Assembly: GCA_020346965.1 (NCBI GenBank)
Contig: CP070793.1
Span: forward strand, 1,078,410 to 1,094,158
Direction: 5' to 3'
Source of the DNA: Chloroflexota bacterium
Lineage (GTDB): Bacteria > Chloroflexota > Dehalococcoidia > GIF9 > AB-539-J10
DNA length: 15,749 bases
The position numbers were made by a program, and so were the translations under genes. The notes below the pieces were generated by a model that was given only the letters and a program-made list of their open reading frames with translations, made no database searches and had not been told where the DNA came from. Of the stretch, positions 1 to 8,900 are shown piece after piece (the first letter of the stretch is position 1; each line of letters begins with the position of its first letter).

Positions 1-600
1 CCACCAGTAGCAGTAAACGATAGTGCCATTACCAAAAAGGATACTTCAGTTATCGTCGATGTCCTGAGTAACGACTCCGATCTCGATTCCGGTGATATAC
101 TGACGGTGCACGCGGTAACTCAAGGGACTAATGGCTCGGTCTCCAATAACGGGAGCTATGTCACCTACACTCCGGCCACTAGCTTCAACGGTACCGACAG
201 CTTCAGCTATACGGTAAGCGATGGTAACGGCGGTACCAATACAGCTACCGTCAATGTCACTGTCGTTAATGTGGCCATTATTTACGTACACATAGATGTG
301 GGGCCGACGGCGTCAATACTCATCTGGGATGATACGACCGGTGGGTGGGCTATAGACCTGGATACTCGAGAACTGGTGGACGGGACCAACCATGCAACAT
401 CTGAGAGCATTGATGTCATTTCAGGGCACTATTATTACGTCTGGGTGGAAGCACCGAGCAACACATTCCAGGTATTGATGCGTCCCTGTGGCTGGGTCAT
501 TACATCTGCTCCCGTAGGTGATAGTGAAGCGGCATATGGATACGCAGCCACAGGCTATATGAACCCAGTGATCCACCCGGTTCATTTCACTATCGAGTAG
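1..600 (+). CDS. 3' part of a surface/secreted protein with Ig/cadherin-like module and an unrecognised C-terminal module
   Basis: The open frame runs from the left edge (frame 1) to TAG at 598-600, so the 5' end lies outside the window; the GTG at 106 is internal, not the true start. The first ~90 residues form one tandem Ig/cadherin-like repeat of the type found in large bacterial adhesins (PF17963-like): VAVNDSA, VLSNDSDLDSGD, then FNGTDSFSYTVSDGNGG. The remaining ~105 residues form a module I cannot name, marked by ILIWDDTTGG, LVDGTNH and YYYVWVEAP. The FecR lipoprotein downstream (778-1986) has the same two modules in the same order, so this is probably the end of a paralogous FecR-type envelope protein. 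That is inference, because no FecR domain or signal peptide is visible here. Exported location is likely. No catalytic residues are recognised. Confidence 0.8.
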   Translation, partial: PPVAVNDSAITKKDTSVIVDVLSNDSDLDSGDILTVHAVTQGTNGSVSNNGSYVTYTPATSFNGTDSFSYTVSDGNGGTNTATVNVTVVNVAIIYVHIDVGPTASILIWDDTTGGWAIDLDTRELVDGTNHATSESIDVISGHYYYVWVEAPSNTFQVLMRPCGWVITSAPVGDSEAAYGYAATGYMNPVIHPVHFTIE

Positions 601-777
601 AAGAGGTCGACTGGATTCCTAAGACTATTATTAATGACCTTCAGCAACTCAAGGATTTGGAAACCAGCTGAGAGGGACTGCATTTGGATGCAAGTAGAGT
701 ATTGCAGATAAGCAGTAGATACTCTGGGAAGCCTCTGCTGGTAGTGAGACCTCCGCAGTACGTGCAAAAGGCCTATC

Positions 778-1986
778 ATGCTTAGAAAGCTCCTGTTAGT
801 AATTGCCCTGACCATTCTGGCGGCTTCAATTGTCGTTGGTTGTGGCGACGGATCGCCGTGTCCTTCGACGCTTACCATACTCTCGATAACCGAGGGTGAA
901 GTGCTGGTAATGAAGGGGGGTACGGACGATTGGGGACCGGCGGAGCAAGGGACGGAATTAGATATTGGAGATGCTGTAAAAACCGGCGGTAATTCGAGTG
1001 CGAAAATTACCTTCTTCGACGGCAGTACTATGGAATTGCGGGCTGACACCGAGGTCGAAATTCTCTCGCTGGATATTGCCTGTGAAACTGGCATCACAAC
1101 GGTCGGTCTTCTACAGACAATAGGGACTACCATAAGCCGCGTGACGGCGATTCTTGACCCGGCATCCAGCTATGAAGTCGAAACCCCAAGTGGTGTGGTT
1201 GGGGTGAGGGGCAGTGAGGCGATAACCGAGGTCATCTACGATAGCTTGTACTATGAAAGCGTCATAACACTCGTGACCAACGTGGAAGGGAACGTATATG
1301 CGATTTCGGAGGGTGTGAAACTGGATGTCCCTGAGGGGGAACGATGTATTATGATACCCAATCAGGAACCTAATCTTATGCCGGTAGCGAACGATGATAC
1401 GGCCGTTACTGACGAACATACTCCGGTCACCATCCCTGTCCTGGATAATGACTATGATCTCGATGAGGGCGATACACTGGCCCTGGAGTCGGTGACTCAG
1501 GGAACTCATGGCGACGTTGCCATCATTGATGATCAGCATGTTCAGTACAGCCCAGACGAGGGTTTTAATGGTATCGACGAATTCACCTACACCGTCAGCG
1601 ACGGTCGTGGCGGTACCGATACAGCTAACGTCGAGGTTACTGTCCTTGAAACATCCGCCAGGATCGATGTTACGGCAGATCCGAGCGCTTTAATATTCAT
1701 CTGGGATGATACCCTCGGCGAGTATGCTATGGATAAAGATACTAAGAAGCGAGTCGATGGGACTAATCACGAAACAGGAGTAGATCCCATAACCGTTGCC
1801 GGAGGGCGCGATTATTACGTCTGGGTAGACGTGCCGCCGTACTGTGTGTACTATGTAGATGAGGAGACCCTTCCTGATGGCTGGTTCATCGAACCCGCTC
1901 TTGAGGGTGATGATTGGGCTGCCTATGGCTATTTAGCTGCAGACGCTCTCGTTTCAGTTTCTTTTGCTGGTGAATGTAGTTATTAA
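778..1986 (+). CDS. FecR-domain lipoprotein with Ig/cadherin-like repeat and C-terminal WDD/VDGTNH module
   Basis: The protein has 402 residues. The N-terminus is a lipoprotein signal peptide: charged MLRK, a hydrophobic stretch, then a VVGC lipobox with Cys22 as the likely lipidation site. Residues ~30-165 match the FecR-type domain: LDIGDAVKTGGNSSAKITF, FDGS, then VETPSGVVGVRGSEA. Such domains are periplasmic or extracytoplasmic and often belong to surface-signalling or polymer-associated proteins. Residues ~203-290 form an Ig/cadherin-like repeat (VANDDTAV, VLDNDYDLDEGD, FTYTVSDGRGG). Residues ~296-402 form a module shared with the gene ending at 600 (FIWDDTLGE, RVDGTNH, YYVWVDVPP). ATG 778 is preceded by AAAAGG about 8 bases upstream. 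The gene lies 177 bp after the partial paralogue and 208 bp before the CHASE2 cyclase on the same strand. No transmembrane helix is seen after the signal peptide. The role is probably structural or sensory; no ligand can be named. Confidence 0.85.
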   Translation: MLRKLLLVIALTILAASIVVGCGDGSPCPSTLTILSITEGEVLVMKGGTDDWGPAEQGTELDIGDAVKTGGNSSAKITFFDGSTMELRADTEVEILSLDIACETGITTVGLLQTIGTTISRVTAILDPASSYEVETPSGVVGVRGSEAITEVIYDSLYYESVITLVTNVEGNVYAISEGVKLDVPEGERCIMIPNQEPNLMPVANDDTAVTDEHTPVTIPVLDNDYDLDEGDTLALESVTQGTHGDVAIIDDQHVQYSPDEGFNGIDEFTYTVSDGRGGTDTANVEVTVLETSARIDVTADPSALIFIWDDTLGEYAMDKDTKKRVDGTNHETGVDPITVAGGRDYYVWVDVPPYCVYYVDEETLPDGWFIEPALEGDDWAAYGYLAADALVSVSFAGECSY

Positions 1987-2194
1987 CTGTCCTACCAGAG
2001 TATTATCTATACATTTTCCGGCTTGATTATACTAAGGTAAGAGCAGTATATTATGATAGCCAAGTCGTCCTGGAAGCCGGCGACAATAAGCAAATACCTA
2101 GAGGCAAATCAAGATTACAGTCAATCCGTTACCGAAGCGTAGAAGAACCAGACGCCAACGCAAGCGTCTCTATCACAGCCTGATTCTGGTAGGC

Positions 2195-3979
2195 GTGGGC
2201 TGCCTCTATATCCTTGTGGCTCTGCTCGTTCAACCATTCTATAGTGTTAACCTGTGGTTGTCAGACCAGCTCTTCACGCCTCAACTCCCTTCTCCCAATA
2301 TTGTTATCGCTGGTATCGATGACAACACTCTTGACACCTACGGGAGGTGGGCAGATTGGCCGCGAAGCCTCCATGCCCAGGCCATCGATAACTTGAGCCA
2401 GGCTGGAGCCCAGGTAATCGGCTTCGATGTCATCTTCGCCGATAGTTCGTCCGATGATGAATCGTTGGCGACGACAATGACCGAAGCCGACAATGTTGTC
2501 CTTGCCGCCGTTGGCACGCAACTCGCTAGCCAGGTCGGGCCTGAGATTACATATGATAATCTCCTGTTGCCGATATACACTCTGGAAGAGGCCGCCAGCA
2601 GTGTTGGGCACGCTAATGTCATTCCCGATGGCGATGGCACCGTTAGGCGGCTGCCTCTGATTGTTAAGTCAAGCTCGGAACAGATCTATCCCTCATTGGC
2701 ACTGGCTGTGCTCTACAGGCATTTCTCCATGACCTTGCCGCAGGAGTATCCGTTGGAGAACGGCAGTGTTGATTTGTTGGCCCGTGATGTTCCAGTTGAC
2801 AACTCGTACTATCTGCGCATCAACTTTTCCGCCGATTTTAGGGTACGACCCTATATCCCCTATGGCGATATTATCAGTGGTGACTTCGATGTGTCGTTAG
2901 TCAACAACAAAATAGTATTGATTGGGATGACGGCCACCGGTGAACCCGATACCTGGGCAATTCCCACTTCAGCCAGCAATATACCTGGAGTTTTTATACA
3001 CGCTGGTGCTATGGATACTATCCTCACAGAACGCTTCCTGATAGAGACTGGCCCCATCATCACATTAATGATTATGCTGTTGCTAATTTGCATCACCGCC
3101 TTCGCTTTGCCCCGTTGTGGCACCTGGTACTGGACGGATATAGCTAAAGGGGCGGGGATTACAATAGGTCTATTTGTTGCTTACCTGGTAGGCGGCTTCT
3201 TTGCTTTCGACCGGGGATATATCCTGAGTCTATTCTATCCCCTGCTGCTGCTTCCAGTGCTGTATCTCAGTAATGTTGTTTACATGGTTGTTAGTGAGCA
3301 GTCGGATAAGCGGTTTGTCAAGGAGCTCTTCGGCCGATACATTTCGCCCCAAATAGCCAGGGAGATAGTTAACCGGGCTGATACCGGGGACCTTCAGCTC
3401 GGGGGCGAGCAGAGGGAGGTAAGCGTACTGTTCGCCGATATTCGTAACTTCACTCAGATAAGTGAGCAGTTGGCCCCAGAAGCTGTAGTGAAAATGCTCA
3501 ATACCTACTTATCGGCTGCGACTGATGCGGTAGTACAGCATGACGGGATAGTTAACAAATTTGCCGGCGATAACATCATGGCCGTATGGAATGCGCCACA
3601 ATCTCAGGCAGAGCACGCTTTATCAGCAGTTCGGGCAGCGTGGGAAGCACAGCGAAGACTTGCTGAATTGCAGCAAAGCGATGACCAGGGAATACTGGTG
3701 CAGTTCGGCATCGGTATTAATACCGGCATAGCCTTGGCCGGCAACGTAGGCTCCGTCGGACGCACTGAATACACCGTCATCGGAGATTCTGTTAATGTTG
3801 CCTCTCGTATTTGCAGCAGCGCCCTTGGCGGGGAAGTATGGATCGGTGCTGACACGTACAACCAAGTAAAGGAATATGTAGAGGCAGAGAAACTCGAGGC
3901 ACAGATGGTTAAGGGGAAATCAGCACCTATTGAGGTGTATCGGGTGACTGGGCTGCGGCCCGGTAGTCCCTCTGAATAA
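2195..3979 (+). CDS. CHASE2-domain class III adenylate cyclase
   Basis: The protein has ~594 residues counted from the GTG at 2195. The order is an N-terminal membrane segment, an extracytoplasmic CHASE2 sensor (~20-265, with IVIAGIDDNTLDTYGRW and VIGFDVIFAD), three membrane helices (~286-307, 319-338, 345-365), then a cytoplasmic cyclase domain (~405-585). The catalytic residues are present: metal-binding Asp415 (LFADIRNFT) and Asp459 (KFAGDNIM), base-contacting Lys455, and Asn534 and Arg538 in VNVASR. Thr527 in EYTVIGD stands where class IIIa enzymes have Asp, which points to a class IIIb adenylate cyclase making cAMP. The start is doubtful: GTG 2195 has no spaced Shine-Dalgarno and falls inside what reads as the first helix. 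The same frame is open back to 2102 and encodes a very basic stretch (PKRRRTRRQRKRLYHS) ideal for the cytoplasmic side of that helix, but it has no ATG, GTG or TTG. Proximity to the FecR lipoprotein suggests linked envelope sensing. Confidence 0.9.
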   Translation: MGCLYILVALLVQPFYSVNLWLSDQLFTPQLPSPNIVIAGIDDNTLDTYGRWADWPRSLHAQAIDNLSQAGAQVIGFDVIFADSSSDDESLATTMTEADNVVLAAVGTQLASQVGPEITYDNLLLPIYTLEEAASSVGHANVIPDGDGTVRRLPLIVKSSSEQIYPSLALAVLYRHFSMTLPQEYPLENGSVDLLARDVPVDNSYYLRINFSADFRVRPYIPYGDIISGDFDVSLVNNKIVLIGMTATGEPDTWAIPTSASNIPGVFIHAGAMDTILTERFLIETGPIITLMIMLLLICITAFALPRCGTWYWTDIAKGAGITIGLFVAYLVGGFFAFDRGYILSLFYPLLLLPVLYLSNVVYMVVSEQSDKRFVKELFGRYISPQIAREIVNRADTGDLQLGGEQREVSVLFADIRNFTQISEQLAPEAVVKMLNTYLSAATDAVVQHDGIVNKFAGDNIMAVWNAPQSQAEHALSAVRAAWEAQRRLAELQQSDDQGILVQFGIGINTGIALAGNVGSVGRTEYTVIGDSVNVASRICSSALGGEVWIGADTYNQVKEYVEAEKLEAQMVKGKSAPIEVYRVTGLRPGSPSE

Positions 3980-4301
3980 GAGGCCCTGTCTTCGGGTTAT
4001 TGCCCTTATGTTTAAGTGCGGTCTCTCCGATTTGCCTCCACAGTTCACCGGTGCAACAAGCTTGACTGGATGATCAGAGGTAGTGAAACAGCAAGGTGTT
4101 GATTCGCAGTTCTTGAACACATCCTTGACGAATCTTGTCAGAGGCGTGATCATTCCTCAGCCACGATCCGGTTAAGACTACGGCCTCCGCAAACCGAACC
4201 GAGTCAGCGAAGATTAGGGCCCACATCCAAAAAGGGTACAGAGGGCATTATTTATTGCCTCCTTTATACTTGTTGGAAAACTTTCGTTACTGACAGATAT
4301 C
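3980..4301. other. Convergent intergenic region between the cyclase and metF
   Basis: This 322-base stretch separates two convergent genes. I see no credible gene: the only longer open frame (3920-4153, - strand) overlaps the cyclase end and resembles no family. The only structure noted is a weak hairpin near 4241-4261 (listed separately). No RNA gene or repeat was recognised. Confidence 0.6.
4229..4261 (-). terminator. Possible weak terminator downstream of metF
   Basis: Read on the - strand, after the metF stop there is a short hairpin: TGCC at 4256-4259 pairs with GGCA at 4244-4247, with two more pairs across a bulged G. About ten bases further on is a five-T run (AAAAA on + at 4229-4233). 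The stem is short and the T-run is too distant for a textbook Rho-independent terminator, so this is tentative. Confidence 0.2.
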
Positions 4302-5192
4302 TTAGGTGGCTAATCCGGCCGCTTTCAGGATATCAGGTACGACCTCTTCCCGACCTATAGCCATGACATGAACTCCATCGCACATGGATTCTTTTTCCAG
4401 AGTGGCGATCATGCGCCCCGCGATTTCTATGCCCTTATTGATTGCCTCGCCTTTGGGGGCAGCTCCCAATTCATCAATCAAGTTTTGGGGCACAATGACA
4501 CCCGGGACATTCTCGGTCATATACCTTGCCATCCTGGCTGAGACGAGCAGAATGATGCCGGCCAATATCTTGACCGGGAACTGACGGGCATGTTCCATAA
4601 ACTTGGCAAATTTATCCAGGTCATAGATAGCTTGGGTCTGGAAGAATTCAGCACCGGCTTCAACCTTCTTCTCAAATTTAAGTAACTGGGGCTCAATCGG
4701 ATTTGCTTCAGGTGTGACTATGGCTCCGGCACAGAATTCCACAGCCCCGTCTAGTTCATTTTCGCCCAGGTCTTTGCCCGCCTCCAGCTGCCGGATTGCT
4801 TTCAGTAACTGTGCTGAATCCAGGTCAAAAACGCTCTTGGCCGCCTTGTGGTCGCCGACTACAACAGCATCTCCAGTCAGGCAGAGGACATTTCTTATAC
4901 CCCGGGTATAAGCGAAGAGAATCTCGGCTTGAAGGGCAAGCCGATTACGGTCACGACAGGTCATCTGTAATATGGGCTCGCCTCCTTGTTCCTTGACGGC
5001 CAGACAGCCGCCGATGGAGGGAAAGCGCATCACGGAACTCTGGTGGTCAGTAACGTTCAGCGCGTCTACTTTATCCTTGAGAAGGTCAATATGATGAAGC
5101 ATCTTCTCAATGTTCGTCCCTTTGGGCGGGCCGATTTCGCTGGTTATCACGAATCTATCAGATTTCAGGACTTCCTTAAAACTCTGCACCAT
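4302..5192 (-). CDS. metF: 5,10-methylenetetrahydrofolate reductase, MetF subunit
   Basis: The 296-residue protein is a flavin-dependent TIM barrel of usual length for short bacterial MetF. It reduces methylene-THF to methyl-THF, the last step of the methyl branch of the Wood-Ljungdahl pathway. The expected catalytic landmarks are present: Glu19 in TSEIGPPKG (E. coli Glu28 position), Asp108 in LCLTGD (FAD/folate contact, E. coli Asp120 position), and Gln187 in FFQTQAIYD (E. coli Gln183 position). The start at 5192 is well supported by an AAGGAGGAG Shine-Dalgarno on the - strand a few bases upstream. It lies 10 bp after the metV stop and is clearly co-transcribed with it. The C-terminus (~230-296) carries LGAAPKGEAINKGIEIAGRM, typical of the acetogen and anaerobe type. 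It is cytoplasmic and probably works with MetV and the upstream redox subunits, as in acetogens where MetF and MetV form the core complex. Confidence 0.95.
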   Translation of the reverse strand: MVQSFKEVLKSDRFVITSEIGPPKGTNIEKMLHHIDLLKDKVDALNVTDHQSSVMRFPSIGGCLAVKEQGGEPILQMTCRDRNRLALQAEILFAYTRGIRNVLCLTGDAVVVGDHKAAKSVFDLDSAQLLKAIRQLEAGKDLGENELDGAVEFCAGAIVTPEANPIEPQLLKFEKKVEAGAEFFQTQAIYDLDKFAKFMEHARQFPVKILAGIILLVSARMARYMTENVPGVIVPQNLIDELGAAPKGEAINKGIEIAGRMIATLEKESMCDGVHVMAIGREEVVPDILKAAGLAT

Positions 5193-5202
5193 AGCTCCTC
5201 CT

Positions 5203-5847
5203 TCACGTAATCCTGGTGATTCGCGGCTTGAGGACCACGTTGTAATCTCTGGGTGACTGATGCTTACGCATCAAATCCAGCCGGTCCTGTTTTTCCAATC
5301 GCTGATATATGAGAGTCCAGGCACAATCCTTTTCCTTATCCACCTCGCACTTACCATCATTGGTGCCACCACACGGGCCATTCAGCAAACCTTTGTGACA
5401 CGCCGTCAAAGGACAGATACCAGCAGTTTGTCCCAGGATACACTGACCACACTGCACACAAACCTCTTGAAAACAACCCGGACTGTCCTCGATACCTATG
5501 AAAAGAGTATCCAGGGCTGGGATGACCGGCTTATCAACATACGTACTCAGCTTATGTACTCCTAAAGCACAGGCCATAACCAGGACACAGTTGGCATTTT
5601 GAATAGCTCCATTATTCTCTTTAATGGCCGCTTCAGTCATTTCGTCACAGGCAGTTGGGATAACCGTGTAGCCAGTGACCAATTTGCCGAGTCCTTGTAG
5701 ATGTTCCTTCACATTCAGAACCTCTTCCCTCCCGCCAGTTTTAGTCATCGTGGCACATGTACCACAACCAGCAACATATACCCGGTCAAATCCATTTAAC
5801 TGCTGCTCGATTTCCTCAAAAGTCTTCTGTTTAGTAATGGATTTCAT
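5203..5847 (-). CDS. metV: MetV, zinc/iron-sulfur partner subunit of methylenetetrahydrofolate reductase
   Basis: This 214-residue cysteine-rich protein matches the MTHFR 'C-terminal' or MetV family. Cysteines occur at 28 and 31 (AGCGTC), at 67 (PTACDEM), in VMACALG, in a cluster PGCFQEVCVQCGQC (~126-137), in GICPLTAC, and in NGPCGGTNDGKC near 158-168. In acetogens such as Moorella, MetV binds metal or Fe-S centres, couples MetF to its electron-donor partners and is needed for activity. The ATG at 5847 is preceded by GGGAGG at a good distance. The gene sits between the NuoF-GltD fusion (76 bp gap) and metF (10 bp gap), so it belongs to the same transcription unit. The function assignment rests on the characteristic cysteine pattern plus the adjacent metF. 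Which electron donor it uses cannot be read from this gene alone. Confidence 0.92.
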   Translation of the reverse strand: MKSITKQKTFEEIEQQLNGFDRVYVAGCGTCATMTKTGGREEVLNVKEHLQGLGKLVTGYTVIPTACDEMTEAAIKENNGAIQNANCVLVMACALGVHKLSTYVDKPVIPALDTLFIGIEDSPGCFQEVCVQCGQCILGQTAGICPLTACHKGLLNGPCGGTNDGKCEVDKEKDCAWTLIYQRLEKQDRLDLMRKHQSPRDYNVVLKPRITRIT

Positions 5848-5923
5848 GCCTAACCTCCCGGTAACAGCCCTCGGTTTTCAGTGATCATCAACTTACTGAA
5901 TACCGATAGCTATTAACTTATGA

Positions 5924-8900
5924 TTATTTTTCAAGATCACATCGTAAGCAACGCTTAGCCTCCTGCCTCGCCTTCTCCTCGGAGAAGCTCAACTCTATCT
6001 CTTCAAAGCTACCTTTCCTCTCCTGGAGTGGGAGGTGGGGTGTTTCTGGCCTGAATTGCGGTTCCCAGCTTTCTTCTTCCTCTCTACTCACTTCTTCTTC
6101 AATCACGCTAGGCTTCAGGTCATACATCTCGACTCGTGAAGTATCGCCCTGGAGATATTTGTCTATAGCAATAGCCCCTCTCCGGCCAGCCGCAATAGCT
6201 TCTATAACCATACCCGGCCCAGATACAAAATCACCGCCGGCGAAGACGCCGGGAACATTGGTAGCTAACCTGTTGGCATCAACTGCCAGCCTTTCCCAAC
6301 GAGTACGTTCGAGGGCACTATCCGGGGGTAAAAATGATAGGTCGGGGGCCTGTCCGACAGCAGCAATGACGGTATCCGCTGCAGCGAAGAACTCAGAGCC
6401 GGGAATGGGAATTGGGCGACGTCGCCCGCTGGCATCAGGTTCACCCAACTTCATATGGACACACTGTAGACCAGCTACTTTCCAATCATCATTTGCTATG
6501 CGTGTGGGACTGACCAGGAAATTGACCTGGATGCCCTCAGCCAGAGCCTCATCATACTCTACCTCGGTTACCGGCATCTCCTCCCGTGACCGACGGTAAA
6601 ATATGCTCACTTCATCGGCACCGAGGCGGAGGGCTGTGCGAGAAGAATCCAGGGCTACGTTGCCACCCCCGATGATAGCTACACTGCGCCCAATCTTGAC
6701 GGGCTTTCCAATCTTCACATCTCGGAGAAATCTCAGACCGTAATAGAAGCCGTCAATATCCTCCAACTCTCCGGGTATACCAATGTTCTGGCTCCTTTGA
6801 GCCCCAGCAGCAATGAAGACCGCTTCAAAGCCGCTATCCTTGATATTTTCTATGGTGAAGTTTACGTTGATTGGCTTGTCATATTTTATCTCCACTCCCC
6901 GCTTGGCGATATAATCTATCTCCCTTTCAATGACCTCCCGTGGTAGGCGGAAGTCTGGTATAGCTACCGAAAGCATGCCCCCGCCTATAGGAAGGGCTTC
7001 AAAGACTGTGACGGGATAGCCCATCTGAGCCAAGAAGTAGGCGCAGGACAGCCCCGTAGGTCCCGCTCCTACTATCGCCACTTTTTGGCTGTGAGTACGG
7101 GGAAACGGTTCTGGTTCAGGTAATTTCCCAATGTGGTCAAAATACCAGTCGGCGGCAAAGCGCTTAAGTGCCCTGATAGCTACAGAGTCATCGAGTTCCC
7201 CGCGGCGGCACCTCCCCTCGCATGGGTGATGACATATGCGGCCGCAGATAGCCGGGAAGGGATTACGATCCCTGATGGTATCGACTGCTTCCAGATACTC
7301 ACCGGCTGCAATGTGGGCCACATATTTGGGAACATTTATGCCCACAGGACAGGTATGCTGGCACGGTGACACCATGAGGGCGTCACATACAGCGGCCGGG
7401 CATTTCTTTTCTTGTATGTGGGTTTCATATTCATCTCTGAAGTACTCAAGTGTGGTGATAACGGGATTGGGGCAAGTCTGTCCCAGGCCACAGAGCGAGC
7501 ATTCCTTGACTGTCTTGGCTACGTTAAGCAGAGTATCCATATCCTCTTCACGTGCTTTACCCTGACTGATTCTGGTTAGAATCTCCAGCATTTGCTTGGT
7601 TCCCAGGCGGCAAGGGACACACTTCCCACAAGACTCTGCCTGAGTGAAGCTCAAGAAATACTTAGCTACATCCACCATACAGGTAGTATCGTCCAGCACT
7701 ACCATGCCACCGGAGCCCATGATCGAACCTAATTGAGCCAATGTTTCATATTCCACAGGGGAATCGAGAAATCGGGCAGGGATGCAGCCACCCGAAGGCC
7801 CACCCGTCTGCACCGCCTTAAACCGTTTGCCCCGGGGGATACCGCCACCGACATCGAAGATAATAGTGGATAGGGGGGTGCCCATAGGTACCTCCACTAA
7901 CCCACTGTTGGCAATCTTCCCGGTGAGGGCAAAGACAGCCGTCCCTTTACTCTTTTCAGTGCCTATGCCGGCAAACCAATCGGCCCCGCGGTCAATAATA
8001 GCGGCAATAGAAGCCACAGTCTTCACATTATTGATATTAGTGGGCTTTCCGTCCAGACCCGATTGGGCTGGGAATGGAGGGCGAGGACGCGGCATCCCCC
8101 TTCTGCTCTCAATAGAAGCCATTAGAGCTGTTTCTTCGCCGCAAACAAAGGCTCCGGCACCTTCTTTAATGTGCACCACGAAACCAAAACCCGAGCCCTG
8201 AATATCTTTGCCCAAAAATCCTCTTTGCTGGGCTTGCTTCAAAGCGGTGTGGACTCGCTTTACTGCTAAGGGATACTCCGCACGGACATAGATATAGCCC
8301 TCACTGGCACCTATGGCATATCCAGTAATGGTCAGCCCCTCAACAACAGCGTGGGGATCTGCTTCCAGTATGGAGCGGTCCATAAATGCACCGGGGTCGC
8401 CTTCATCGGCATTGCAGATTACATACTTCGTGTCTCCTGGAGCATTGCGACAGAACTCCCACTTGCGACCGGTAGCAAAACCTGCGCCGCCTCGTCCGCG
8501 AAGGCCGGATTTCTTAATCTCCTCAATAACCTGCTCGGGAGTCATCAGAAGAGCCTTTCTTAACGCTCGATAACCTCCACGATCAATGTAATGCTCGATT
8601 TTTTCAGGGTTAATTTGACCGCAATTTCGTAGGATGACACGCTGTTGCTTTTTGTAGAAGTTTATCTCTGAATAGCATGCTATGGCTTCGCCAGTTACCG
8701 GATCATGGTAAAAAAGGCGTTCGACGGGCTTGCCATCTCGAAGATGCGAGGCGACAATTTCTTGAGCGTCCTCGGCCTGAACATGAGTATAGAAAATGCC
8801 TTCGGGTTCAATGATTACATTGGGACCCTGCTCGCAAAAGCCATGACAACCAGTGAAATCCACCTCGGCGTGGCTTATCCCCTGCCGACTTATTTCTTCC

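Noticed and set aside
582..1133. 183-codon open frame on the - strand across the FecR gene start
   Set aside because: It overlaps the well-supported lipoprotein gene, has no recognisable domain, and reads as a shadow of the + strand codons.
2005..2033. TATACT (2028-2033) as a -10 box for the cyclase
   Set aside because: No -35-like hexamer lies at 16-18 bases upstream, so a promoter cannot be supported.
5877..5900. TTCAGT / ACTGAA inverted repeat between the fusion gene and metV
   Set aside because: Six AT-rich base pairs around a 12-base loop without a T-run; too weak to call.
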